Shown here: piece by piece, positions 1 through 7,845 of the stretch
Numbering within the stretch: the first letter of the stretch is position 1
Layout of the letters: every line of letters begins with the position of its first letter
Assembly: GCA_902520575.1 (NCBI GenBank)
Contig: CABYOG010000041.1
Location: 1 to 7,952, forward strand
DNA: 7,952 bases
Direction of reading: 5' to 3'
Origin: an uncultured SAR116 cluster alpha proteobacterium
Lineage (GTDB): Bacteria; Pseudomonadota; Alphaproteobacteria; Puniceispirillales; Puniceispirillaceae
Translations under genes and position numbers: made by a program
The notes under the pieces: generated by a model
The model's input: the letters and a program-made list of their open reading frames with translations, nothing else
The model's database searches: none
Told to the model about the DNA's origin: nothing

Positions 1-84
1 AATAATCTGGTTCACCCCTTCGGCAAACAGCGCCTCGCAGTTCTGGCGGTCATTATGGGCAAGGCGGGCCGAATGTTCGCTCAT
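1..84 (-). CDS. trpE: Probable anthranilate synthase component I, N-terminal fragment
   Basis: This is the first 28 codons of a leftward gene that runs off the left edge. The peptide starts MSEHSARLAHND and ends FAEGVNQII. The ATG (complement of 82-84) has an AAAGGA Shine-Dalgarno about 7 bases upstream, which supports a real start. The F-x-x-G-x-x-Q-[IV] pattern resembles the beginning of alphaproteobacterial TrpE proteins, just before their conserved 'LVADLETPVS' stretch, which lies outside the window. TrpE catalyses chorismate plus glutamine-derived ammonia to anthranilate, the first committed step of tryptophan synthesis. In many alphaproteobacteria trpE lies directly downstream of ppiD, as here, with a 51-base gap that suggests one operon. 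The call rests mainly on this context and a short weak match; the fragment carries no diagnostic domain. Confidence 0.5.
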   Translation of the reverse strand, partial: MSEHSARLAHNDRQNCEALFAEGVNQII

Positions 85-135
85 CGCCTATCCTTTCATC
101 TGCTCAATTATTTTTAGGTCAGTCTATTGGCTGGC

Positions 136-2007
136 TTACTGGCTCGCTTGGCCAACTAGAGCCTGCTGAACAAGTAAAGGATTTAATTCAAGCTGATATG
201 TTTCTGATAACGAAAGAGCAAAAGCAGAAGCGATATCTGCTTTTACAAGGCGGTTAAGGGCAGCTTGCATGGTTTCGCTCATATCTGAGAGTTTCTCCTT
301 TGGAGCGGGTGTGACAGTGTCTGTACGAACAACGATAATGCTCTCACCTGTTTCAACCAGTTGAGTTTGACCAACAGCTTGAGAGAAAGCTGCCTGAGCG
401 ATCAGGCCGGCAGCAGGGTGATCAAGACCACTTCCAGAGCGCTGAAAGGGTAAACTAGCTGGCTGGTTGGTAAAATATTTATCAGCGTCGGCCATCACCA
501 CTTTAGCTTCTGCTTGTGCTGCTGTTAATGCCTGTTCTCTAGTCCAATCAGCTTTCAGGCGGCCCTTAATCTCATCAAGTGAGCGGCTTCGGCTGTCCGC
601 TTCAGCAACTGGCTGTACCACAAAAAAGCTATCATCCACTGTCTCAACAATTGTGCTGATCGTGTCCAGCTCCAGCTCCCATGCTAGCTGGAGAAATAAG
701 CTGTCTGTTGCCAGATCTCCAAACGAATTGGTCACTTGATTGCCATCTATATCACGGCCGTTTCTGTCGATGTTTTCAATTTGGCCCACATCTATATTCA
801 GCTGAGCGGCAGCTTCAGAGAGATTGGCTCCTGCGCCCAAGCTATCTTCGAGCTGATTAGCATAATCATAAACCAAATCGGTGGCTTGTTCAGCGATGAG
901 GGTTGAGGCGATTTGTTCTCTAACCTCATCAAAGCTAGCTTTACTACCCGGCTCTATCTGGTCAACCAAAACAAGGTGAAACCCAAAAGCGGTTTCAATA
1001 GGGCCGGCGGGTGAATTGACAGCTACTGAGAAGACCAGGTCGGCTAGCTCGTCTGTTAAGTCAACTCTCGTCACACTTCCTAAATTGGTATCGCTTGTTG
1101 TCCATTGCAGCCTGTCCTTCGCAACATCATTAAATGATTTGCCTGCGGCGAGATCCGCCAGGGCAGCAGATGCATCCTGTTCCGTTTCAAAAACCATTTG
1201 CCGAAGATAGCGGCGTTCTGGCGTAACAAATTCATCCTTTCGCAAATCGAATGCGGCCTGCAGTTCGTCATCAGATAAAGAAATTCTGTTTTCAAGCTGG
1301 TTAGGGGAGAGAAAAACAACATCAAAACTGCGCAGGGCGGGAGCGTCATAATTTTCCTGCTCTTTGTCGAAATAAGACGAAAGGTCGGCATCTGAAGGTG
1401 CTGTGATAAGCTGTTCAGCAATCGCAATTTCTTTCAATGTTGCGGTGCGTTCTTCAAGGCGAAAAGCCGACAGCTGGTCTGTAAGGGCGGTGGGGAAGGC
1501 GCCGGCAGTAATGAGACTGACCTCTATTTGATCCTGTAATAATGACTTTGACAGCCGCGTCAAAAAATCTGGTTCACTCAGCCCAGCCTGTGCAAGGGTT
1601 TGTCTGAACTTGAAATCAGAAAACTGGCCGTTCTCATCGCGGAATGCTGGCTCACGGCTGATTGCTTTTTTTTGCATTTCTCTTGTGGATGTAACGCCCA
1701 ATTCGTTGGCCTCTGCCAGATACAGCGTCTGTCGGGCCAAAGTTCCCATAACCTCATTAAGTAAGCCAGCTTGAAGTGCTTCTCCAGTTGATAAGCCTAC
1801 ACCAGCAGTTATTCTGGTGCGCTCAAATTCAGTCGCTGCTTCAGTTGCGGAAACGGAATGCTCGCCTGCTTCAATTGCTTTGTTGCCTGATGACAAGAAA
1901 CCGCCAGACATATCTCCGATCCCCCAAAGAGCGAATCCAGCAGCAAGAAAGATTAGAAAGATTTTCATAATTGGCGATTTGGCGCCTTCTCTCATTGACC
2001 GTAACAT
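136..2007 (-). CDS. ppiD: PpiD/SurA-type peptidyl-prolyl cis-trans isomerase, membrane-anchored periplasmic chaperone
   Basis: This 623-residue protein has the same length as typical PpiD. It begins with a short basic cytoplasmic stretch (MLRSMREGAK), then one transmembrane anchor at about residues 14-31 (KIFLIFLAAGFALWGI), the usual PpiD layout. A SurA-like N-terminal chaperone region spans roughly 36-200. A parvulin-type PPIase domain spans about 260-352, with the characteristic end A-F-G-F-H-L-V-L-V near 340-348. The remaining ~270 residues form a helical C-terminal chaperone region. The protein is expected to sit at the outer face of the inner membrane near SecYEG and help fold emerging envelope proteins. 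The ATG start has AAGGA 7 bases upstream. It is transcribed away from tpiA and towards the probable trpE. Whether the parvulin domain is catalytically active cannot be decided here, because PpiD-family parvulin domains are often weak or inactive. Confidence 0.9.
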   Translation of the reverse strand: MLRSMREGAKSPIMKIFLIFLAAGFALWGIGDMSGGFLSSGNKAIEAGEHSVSATEAATEFERTRITAGVGLSTGEALQAGLLNEVMGTLARQTLYLAEANELGVTSTREMQKKAISREPAFRDENGQFSDFKFRQTLAQAGLSEPDFLTRLSKSLLQDQIEVSLITAGAFPTALTDQLSAFRLEERTATLKEIAIAEQLITAPSDADLSSYFDKEQENYDAPALRSFDVVFLSPNQLENRISLSDDELQAAFDLRKDEFVTPERRYLRQMVFETEQDASAALADLAAGKSFNDVAKDRLQWTTSDTNLGSVTRVDLTDELADLVFSVAVNSPAGPIETAFGFHLVLVDQIEPGSKASFDEVREQIASTLIAEQATDLVYDYANQLEDSLGAGANLSEAAAQLNIDVGQIENIDRNGRDIDGNQVTNSFGDLATDSLFLQLAWELELDTISTIVETVDDSFFVVQPVAEADSRSRSLDEIKGRLKADWTREQALTAAQAEAKVVMADADKYFTNQPASLPFQRSGSGLDHPAAGLIAQAAFSQAVGQTQLVETGESIIVVRTDTVTPAPKEKLSDMSETMQAALNRLVKADIASAFALSLSETYQLELNPLLVQQALVGQASQ

Positions 2008-2081
2008 GAGCTTGTCCTTGTTAGATATGAACAGACCTTAACTAAGTTCATCAATAGATGTTGATACAAGGTGAAACAATT

Positions 2082-2110
2082 TTGCGATTTAAAATCCTTC
2101 ACACTATAAA
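2082..2110 (+). promoter_or_regulatory. Candidate sigma-70 promoter for tpiA
   Basis: The -35 box TTGCGA (2082-2087; 4 of 6 consensus bases) and the -10 box TATAAA (2105-2110; 5 of 6) are separated by exactly 17 bases. Transcription would start near 2116-2118, giving a leader of about 47 bases before the tpiA ATG. It is the best promoter match in the window. A TTGATA at 2061-2066 is a better -35 by sequence, but no -10 sits at a usable distance from it. Confidence 0.55.
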
Positions 2111-2118
2111 GAATAGAG

Positions 2119-2130
2119 GCGGGAAACCGC
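2119..2130 (+). promoter_or_regulatory. Short GNRA-capped hairpin at the predicted 5' end of the tpiA mRNA
   Basis: GCGG (2119-2122), a GAAA tetraloop (2123-2126) and CCGC (2127-2130) form a perfect four-pair stem with a loop of the stable GNRA class. It falls within the first bases of the transcript expected from the promoter at 2082-2110. Such 5'-terminal hairpins can protect an mRNA from decay. The structure is visible; the role is inferred. Confidence 0.35.
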
Positions 2131-2164
2131 AATGCTTAAATCATAAGTATAAGGGTGATTTTGT

Positions 2165-2947
2165 ATGATTATCGCTGCAAACTGGAAGATGAATCCTCTA
2201 CCTTTGGCTGCTGCTTCTCTGTTTGATGACTATTGTGTTGAACAGCGCATCATGCGGGCAAAATCAAATGTGATCTGTTTTGTACCATCCTGCTATTTTG
2301 CGCTGGCAGCGCAATCTTTTTCCTCATCTGCTGTTGAATGGGGTGCACAGAACAGTTTTCCTGAGCAGTCAGGCGCCTACACAGGTGAACTTTCAGCAGA
2401 AATGATCAAAGGCTTTGGGGGGGCATGGGTTTTGGCAGGGCACTCTGAACGGCGTAATTTATGCGGTGAGACAGATTCTTTCATTGGGCAGAAGCTAGTC
2501 GCTTCGCTGAAAGCTGGTTTGAAGGTAATCTTATGTGTTGGTGAAGAGAAACAACAGCGTCAGAAAGGTAAACAGAATGACTATGTGCGTTCTCAGCTTT
2601 TAGCGGGACTAGCAGCATTTTGTCGTGAGCCAGCCCAGTGGCAGGCTCGAAATCTGCCCCAGTTGGCGATTGCCTATGAGCCTGTATGGGCTATTGGTAC
2701 CGGTCTGGTGGCTGAAATTAATCAGATAGATGATATGCATAGCTATATTCACAGCATATTGAATGAACAATTTTCTGCGCTGGCGCATGTGCAGATGCCG
2801 CCACTTCTTTATGGTGGTTCGGTAAAAAAAGAAAACGCAACTTTAATTTTAGGGTTGGAAAATGTTGGTGGGGCTTTGGTGGGTGGTGCGTCACTATCGG
2901 CGGATGGTTTTGCAGCCATTGTTAGCTGTGCGGATAAGGTGATTTAA
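2165..2947 (+). CDS. tpiA: Triosephosphate isomerase
   Basis: The enzyme interconverts dihydroxyacetone phosphate and glyceraldehyde-3-phosphate in cytosolic glycolysis and gluconeogenesis. At 260 residues it is slightly longer than the ~250-255 usual for the family. The catalytic set is complete: Asn6 and Lys8 in the N-terminal NWKMN motif, His93 in AGHSERR, and Glu172 in YEPVWAIGTG. The phosphate-binding segments YGGSV and GALVGGAS follow near the C-terminus. The flexible loop after Glu172 reads GTGLVAEI rather than the common GTGKTAT or GTGLTAT, a mild divergence. The ATG is preceded by AAGGGTG (2151-2157). The N-terminus is short, with only five residues before the active-site Asn, but there is no better in-frame start upstream. 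It is the first gene of the rightward run and lies 118 bases before secG. Confidence 0.96.
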   Translation: MIIAANWKMNPLPLAAASLFDDYCVEQRIMRAKSNVICFVPSCYFALAAQSFSSSAVEWGAQNSFPEQSGAYTGELSAEMIKGFGGAWVLAGHSERRNLCGETDSFIGQKLVASLKAGLKVILCVGEEKQQRQKGKQNDYVRSQLLAGLAAFCREPAQWQARNLPQLAIAYEPVWAIGTGLVAEINQIDDMHSYIHSILNEQFSALAHVQMPPLLYGGSVKKENATLILGLENVGGALVGGASLSADGFAAIVSCADKVI

Positions 2948-3001
2948 TGACCAAAGTAGAGTTAAGATTAAATACCCTTATTTTTTCTTTGCACAATGCC
3001 T

Positions 3002-3031
3002 TTCAATTTGTTAGGAAAATGCCGGTATAGT
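3002..3031 (+). promoter_or_regulatory. Candidate promoter for secG
   Basis: A good -10 box, TATAGT (3026-3031; 5 of 6 consensus), has only a weak -35 partner, TTCAAT (3002-3007; 3 of 6) at 18 bases. The predicted start near 3037-3039 would leave a leader of about 28 bases before ATG 3066. The possible upstream secG start GTG 3030 would then lie inside the -10 box and not be transcribed from this promoter. Confidence 0.35.
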
Positions 3032-3065
3032 GCGGAAATTCGTCCATTTTTTGACAGGTAAGTTC

Positions 3066-3380
3066 ATGACCACCATTTTATTAACCCTTCATATTTTGAT
3101 TGCTGTCGGTCTTGTTGGTGTTGTTCTTCTTCAACGAAATGAAGGGGGTGGTCTGGGTATTGGCGGGTCATCAAGTGGTGGCTTTATGACAGCTCGGTCA
3201 ACAGCGAATCTGCTTACACGCACCACGGCAGTTTTGGCAGCCTGCTTTTTTGCCACCTCTATTGGTCTAGCGATTCTGGCTGGCGCAGGAAGCAATCAGA
3301 CATCCATTGTTGATGAAGTTGTCAACTCAAGTTCTAAATTACCAGTTCCATCAACACCACAAGTGCCAACTGGCCAATAA
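3066..3380 (+). CDS. secG: Preprotein translocase subunit SecG
   Basis: SecG is the small non-essential SecYEG subunit that aids SecA-driven export across the inner membrane. With the start chosen here it has 104 residues: a first transmembrane helix at about 3-22 (ILLTLHILIAVGLVGVVLL), the conserved cytoplasmic loop LQRNEGGGLGIGG running into MTARSTANLLTR at about 41-52, a second helix at about 53-72, and a polar, Ser/Pro/Thr-rich tail. The reading frame is open back to a GTG at 3030, which would add 12 residues (MRKFVHFLTGKF). I prefer ATG 3066 because the family normally starts just before the first helix, an AGGTAAG-like Shine-Dalgarno lies just upstream, and GTG 3030 overlaps a likely -10 box. 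It stands 49 bases before pyrG. Confidence 0.93.
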   Translation: MTTILLTLHILIAVGLVGVVLLQRNEGGGLGIGGSSSGGFMTARSTANLLTRTTAVLAACFFATSIGLAILAGAGSNQTSIVDEVVNSSSKLPVPSTPQVPTGQ

Positions 3381-3423
3381 TGTTCACCATGAAGGTTGTG
3401 ATATTCAATATCGCCGGAAATGA

Positions 3424-5073
<1,650 letters not shown>

Positions 5074-5083
5074 CAGAATTATG

Positions 5084-5118
5084 TGTGAGATTCTTGCTTG
5101 TTCTCATGGGGAGAATGA
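5084..5118 (+). promoter_or_regulatory. Competing hairpins over the kdsA ribosome binding site
   Basis: In the 48-base pyrG-kdsA gap, TGAGA (5086-5090) can pair with TCTCA (5102-5106), extendable by two G-U pairs. TTCTC (5101-5105) can instead pair with GAGAA (5111-5115), extendable to 5098-5118. The two stems share 5102-5105 and cannot coexist. The second takes up part of the kdsA Shine-Dalgarno GGGGAG (5108-5113), while the first leaves it free. Pairings are visible; a regulatory role is inferred. No promoter is obvious in the gap, so kdsA is probably co-transcribed with pyrG. Confidence 0.3.
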
Positions 5119-5121
5119 AAA

Positions 5122-5940
5122 ATGTTGAAGATCATACTCCCTGAGTTTGAAATAGGAGATGGTGCTCCTTTATTGCTGATTTCTGGCCCTTGCCAAATTG
5201 AAAGCCGGGACCATGCTTTGTTTCATGCAGAAACGCTGCATAAAGCTGCCCGCGCAGCAGGGATGAATTTTGTTTATAAATCGTCTTTTGACAAAGCAAA
5301 CCGATCATCTTTATCCGCACAGCGGGGGATCGGGCTTGATGAAGGCATTCAGATATTGGCTGATGTAAAAGCAGCGTTAGGCTGTCCTGTGCTGACAGAT
5401 GTTCACTTGCCTGAACAGTGTGCCGTTACGGCCGAAGCGGTTGATATTTTGCAAATACCAGCTTTTTTATGTCGTCAAACTGATTTACTTGTGGCTGCTG
5501 CTAATACAGGAGCTGTGGTTAATGTAAAGAAAGGTCAGTTTTTGGCTCCTTGGGACATGACATATGTTGCCGATAAGCTAGTATCGTCTGGGAATGAGCG
5601 AGTATTGTTAACAGAACGCGGCACGTCATTCGGCTATAACACTCTTGTCAGTGATATGCGGAGCCTGCCGCAGATGCGAGCAACAGGCTTTCCTGTAATA
5701 TTTGACGCAACCCATTCGGTTCAGCAACCCGGAGGCCTTGGTAAGGCATCAGGTGGTCAGCGGGAATTTGTTCCCGTTTTGGCAAGGGCCGCTGTAGCTG
5801 TTGGCGTTGACGGACTGTTTATTGAGTCACATCAGGACCCTGACCATGCCCCATCTGATGGGCCAAACATGGTTCCGCTTAAACAGATGCCAGCTTTATT
5901 GGCTTTGTTGTCTCGTCTTGCTGAAGCTGCAAAGACTTAA
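5122..5940 (+). CDS. kdsA: 3-deoxy-D-manno-octulosonate 8-phosphate synthase, metal-dependent class
   Basis: This cytosolic enzyme condenses phosphoenolpyruvate with arabinose-5-phosphate to KDO-8-phosphate, the precursor of the KDO sugar in lipopolysaccharide. The 272 residues are normal for the family. Recognisable segments are ISGPCQIES (20-28), [46 protein letters not shown] and [13 protein letters not shown]. The four metal ligands known from the Aquifex-type enzyme are present: Cys24, His198, Glu235 and Asp246, with the same spacing between the last three (37 and 11 residues). The E. coli metal-independent enzyme has Asn at the Cys position, so this protein should belong to the metal-dependent class. 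The ATG has GGGGAG 8 bases upstream. It lies between pyrG and eno; eno makes its substrate phosphoenolpyruvate. Confidence 0.96.
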   Translation: MLKIILPEFEIGDGAPLLLISGPCQIESRDHALFHAETLHKAARAAGMNFVYKSSFDKANRSSLSAQRGIGLDEGIQILADVKAALGCPVLTDVHLPEQCAVTAEAVDILQIPAFLCRQTDLLVAAANTGAVVNVKKGQFLAPWDMTYVADKLVSSGNERVLLTERGTSFGYNTLVSDMRSLPQMRATGFPVIFDATHSVQQPGGLGKASGGQREFVPVLARAAVAVGVDGLFIESHQDPDHAPSDGPNMVPLKQMPALLALLSRLAEAAKT

Positions 5941-5961
5941 ATTAGGCCAATAGGCCCTTAG

Positions 5962-5967
5962 AAAGGA
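5962..5967 (+). promoter_or_regulatory. eno ribosome binding site that favours a GTG start
   Basis: AAAGGA (5962-5967) is the only Shine-Dalgarno before eno and directly touches ATG 5968. It stands 6 bases before the in-frame GTG at 5974-5976, a near-ideal spacing. Confidence 0.55.
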
Positions 5968-7248
5968 ATGCCTGTGTCTGCTATTCGTGATATTCATGCT
6001 CGTCAGATTTTAGATTCGCGCGGCAACCCTACAGTTGAGGTTGATGTTTTGCTGGATGATGGCAGTTTTGGCCGTGCGGCTGTCCCCTCTGGAGCGTCAA
6101 CTGGAGCATATGAAGCTATTGAAAAGAGAGATACCGAACAGGCAAGCTATGGCGGCAAAGGGGTAATGTCTGCTGTTCATGCTGTGAATACTGAGATTTT
6201 TGATGCACTGTCCGGTGCGGATGCAACAGAACAGCAGCAGATTGACGCTGATCTAATCAGTCTTGACGGCACTGAAAATAAAGCACGGCTAGGCGCAAAC
6301 GCAATTTTGGGAGTCAGTCTGGCTGTTGCCAGAGCCGCTGCCGAAGCGTCAGGCTTGCCTTTGTGGCGTTATCTGGGTGGCATTCATGCACATATTCTCC
6401 CGACACCAATGATGAATATTCTGAATGGGGGAGCACACGCCGATAATGCCCTTGATGTTCAGGAATTTATGATTATGCCTGTTGGCGCAGCTAGCTTTAG
6501 TGATGGTCTGCGCATGGGCGCAGAAATTTTTCAGGCCCTTAAGTCTGAACTGTCAAAGAAGGGATTGTCTATTGCTGTTGGGGATGAGGGTGGCTTTGCT
6601 CCGGCAATAAACACAACGCCTGAAGCAGTTGACGTCGTTGCCTGTTCTGTTGAGGCAGCAGGTTATCATCTGGGTGATGATGTGGTTTTGGCGCTGGATG
6701 CTGCAGCATCTGAGTTTTTCCGGGAAAGCAGCTATGATTTGCGAGGTGAAGGCCGGAAACTCGATACGGCTGGGATGGTCGATATGTGGTCAGCCCTTTG
6801 TGATCAATATCCGATCGTGTCGGTTGAAGATCCTATGGATGAAGATGATTGGCAGGGGTTTGTTGCCCTTACGGAAAGGATTGGTCAGGGCGTCCAGGTT
6901 GTGGGTGATGATCTATTTGTGACTAATCCTGAACGACTGGAGAAGGGAATTAAAATGAAAGCAGGCAACGCCATTCTGATTAAAGTAAACCAAATTGGCA
7001 CTCTGACAGAGACCATGAAGGCCATATCAGATGCCAAACAAGCTGGGTTTGGCGTTGTGATATCGCATCGGTCGGGAGAAACTGAAGACAGCTTTATTTC
7101 CGATCTTTCGGTCGCAACAAACGCAGGACAAATCAAAACAGGTTCTATGTCGCGTTCTGATCGGTTGGCAAAATATAACCAGCTGTTGCGGATTGAAGAA
7201 GAACTTGGTGAACGGGCTGTGTATGCCGGGCGTTCAATCTTGCGCTGA
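5968..7248 (+). CDS. eno: Enolase (phosphopyruvate hydratase)
   Basis: Enolase dehydrates 2-phosphoglycerate to phosphoenolpyruvate in glycolysis; in many bacteria it is also part of the RNA degradosome. The 426 residues match the family. The N-terminal domain opens with [20 protein letters not shown] and contains the mobile [10 protein letters not shown] loop. The barrel domain carries Glu207 in VGDEGGFAP and Lys339 in LIKVNQIGT (the acid/base pair), and the magnesium ligands Asp244 (ALDAAASEF), Glu287 (VEDPMDEDD) and Asp314 ([10 protein letters not shown]). SHRSGETED and [25 protein letters not shown] complete the signature. Numbering is from ATG 5968. GTG 5974 would give [11 protein letters not shown], closer to the usual N-terminus, and fits the Shine-Dalgarno better. 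The 27-base gap to kdsA suggests co-transcription. Confidence 0.97.
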   Translation: MPVSAIRDIHARQILDSRGNPTVEVDVLLDDGSFGRAAVPSGASTGAYEAIEKRDTEQASYGGKGVMSAVHAVNTEIFDALSGADATEQQQIDADLISLDGTENKARLGANAILGVSLAVARAAAEASGLPLWRYLGGIHAHILPTPMMNILNGGAHADNALDVQEFMIMPVGAASFSDGLRMGAEIFQALKSELSKKGLSIAVGDEGGFAPAINTTPEAVDVVACSVEAAGYHLGDDVVLALDAAASEFFRESSYDLRGEGRKLDTAGMVDMWSALCDQYPIVSVEDPMDEDDWQGFVALTERIGQGVQVVGDDLFVTNPERLEKGIKMKAGNAILIKVNQIGTLTETMKAISDAKQAGFGVVISHRSGETEDSFISDLSVATNAGQIKTGSMSRSDRLAKYNQLLRIEEELGERAVYAGRSILR

Positions 7249-7249
7249 A

Positions 7250-7340
7250 TGATTCATTTTTCTTTTGTTAAATCTAAAAATCTTAAGAAAACCGGCGATT
7301 CGATTTTTTCTTGACCTGTTGTTTAGTTTTTGATTCATTT
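7250..7340 (+). repeat. Direct repeat TGATTCATTT flanking the eno-ftsB gap
   Basis: The 10-mer TGATTCATTT occurs at 7250-7259, just after the eno stop, and again at 7331-7340, in the predicted -10 region of ftsB. The first copy is also part of the inverted repeat TGAAT-G-ATTCA (7246-7256). Only the copies themselves are certain. In AT-rich DNA a 10-base repeat may be chance. Confidence 0.3.
7311..7339 (+). promoter_or_regulatory. Candidate promoter for ftsB
   Basis: TTGACC (7311-7316) matches the -35 consensus at 5 of 6 bases. At 17 bases the -10 candidate is TTCATT (7334-7339; 3 of 6). A strong -35 with a poor -10 is common in alphaproteobacterial housekeeping promoters. The 128-base eno-ftsB gap, far wider than the 27 bases before eno, is consistent with a separate promoter here. 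Confidence 0.4.
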
Positions 7341-7376
7341 ATCCCTGACTGACCGAAACCGAGAGGGTAAAGTGCC

Positions 7377-7700
7377 ATGCATCAACCATTCCAGCGTCCC
7401 TTCGCCTTTGCTGGCGGGCTCGTTCTTATTGGCACATTAGTGGTGTTTTTTGGGTTTCACACAATTGTTGGTGAACGCGGCCTTATGGTGCGGGCAGATA
7501 TAGACAGGGAGATACAGGCAGCCCGCGAAACCTTGGCTTTGCTGGATAAACAAAACCATTTTCTGGAACATCGGATCAAACTATTGCGCTCTGGTGCGAT
7601 AGATGCCGATATGTTGGCTGAAACTGCACGCGCGAATGTGGGTATGTATAACAAAAATGATGTGATCATTACAATTGATTTAACAAAATTGAAATTTTAA
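7377..7700 (+). CDS. ftsB: FtsB/DivIC-family septum formation initiator
   Basis: This small bitopic membrane protein of cell division is expected to join FtsL and FtsQ in the divisome and help activate septal peptidoglycan synthesis. The 107 residues start with a short cytoplasmic stretch, then a transmembrane helix at about 10-27, the conserved juxtamembrane segment GFHTIVGERGL (26-36) and a periplasmic coiled coil at about 40-72 (REIQAARETLALLDKQNHFLEHRI). The conserved DADMLAETAR block (76-85) and a short NDVIITI end follow, as is usual for alphaproteobacterial members. The ATG has GAGAGGG upstream with about 9 bases of spacing. In alphaproteobacteria this gene commonly lies between eno and the pyruvate dehydrogenase genes, as here. 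Assignment to FtsB rather than another DivIC-like protein rests on this context. Confidence 0.88.
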   Translation: MHQPFQRPFAFAGGLVLIGTLVVFFGFHTIVGERGLMVRADIDREIQAARETLALLDKQNHFLEHRIKLLRSGAIDADMLAETARANVGMYNKNDVIITIDLTKLKF

Positions 7701-7707
7701 TAGCTGA

Positions 7708-7737
7708 TATTATTAACTCAAATTCAGTTTAATAATA
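7708..7737 (+). repeat. AT-rich inverted repeat 8 bases after ftsB
   Basis: TATTATTAACT (7708-7718) is complementary to AGTTTAATAATA (7726-7737) with a single bulged T and a 7-base loop CAAATTC. This gives an 11-pair stem, almost entirely A-T. No T-run follows it, so it is not a typical intrinsic terminator. It may act as an mRNA 3'-end structure or a protein binding site, or be chance in AT-rich sequence. Confidence 0.4.
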
Positions 7738-7766
7738 GAATATTGAATAAAAACAGATAAATAAAA

Positions 7767-7778
7767 TTATTGCAATAA
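7767..7778. promoter_or_regulatory. Perfect 12-base palindrome upstream of pdhA
   Basis: TTATTGCAATAA reads the same on both strands. It lies 67 bases before the pdhA start codon, in the AT-rich ftsB-pdhA gap (7701-7845), where a promoter is expected although none is convincing. Twofold symmetry of this size is typical of dimeric repressor sites. I cannot name a regulator from the sequence. Confidence 0.35.
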
Positions 7779-7833
7779 AGTAATTTTTGCCTTCATCCTC
7801 ATTATTAACAAACAATCTTGCGCCTTATTGGGC

Positions 7834-7839
7834 AGGAGG
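7834..7839 (+). promoter_or_regulatory. Strong ribosome binding site of pdhA
   Basis: AGGAGG is a full Shine-Dalgarno core, 6 bases before ATG 7846. It is the strongest in the window, suggests high translation, and fixes the start of the partial gene. Confidence 0.8.
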
Positions 7840-7845
7840 GGATAG

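Larger units (their letters stand above)
2008..2164. promoter_or_regulatory. Divergent ppiD/tpiA intergenic promoter region
   Basis: This 157-base gap separates the two divergent start codons. The rightward half contains a good promoter candidate (separate entry). For the leftward ppiD promoter I see only weak matches to the -35/-10 consensus, such as TTGATG followed 18 bases later by TCATAT on the minus strand, so I do not assign one. No clear operator for a known regulator is visible. Confidence 0.6.

Noticed and set aside
467..739. Plus-strand open frame of 90 codons, and similar ones at 1016-1210, 1776-1970 and 1817-2041
   Set aside because: All lie opposite ppiD, have low-complexity Ser/Ala/Leu-rich translations and no family resemblance; they are shadows of the real gene.
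2961..2990. Possible terminator after tpiA (TAAG...CTTA followed by a T-run)
   Set aside because: The stem is only four weak pairs with a 10-base loop, so the T-run alone is not enough for an intrinsic terminator.
5106..5147. Small upstream open frames starting at ATG 5106 and 5115, overlapping the kdsA start in another frame
   Set aside because: They end after a few codons inside kdsA, and ATG 5115 lies only 1 base after the Shine-Dalgarno; the main ATG 5122 has proper spacing.
5943..5956. Repeat TAGGCC-AA-TAGGCC, which can also form a GGCC/GGCC mini-hairpin between kdsA and eno
   Set aside because: The stem is only four pairs with an AATA loop and does not reach the Shine-Dalgarno; probably chance.
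6629..6922. Second plus-strand frame of 97 codons within eno
   Set aside because: It overlaps the enolase active-site region in another frame; its Trp/Met-rich translation looks like a frame shadow.
7285..7312. AAGAAAA/TTTTCTT inverted repeat after eno, considered as a terminator
   Set aside because: The stem is almost all A-T with a 14-base loop, lacks a T-run after it, and its right arm overlaps the likely ftsB -35 box.
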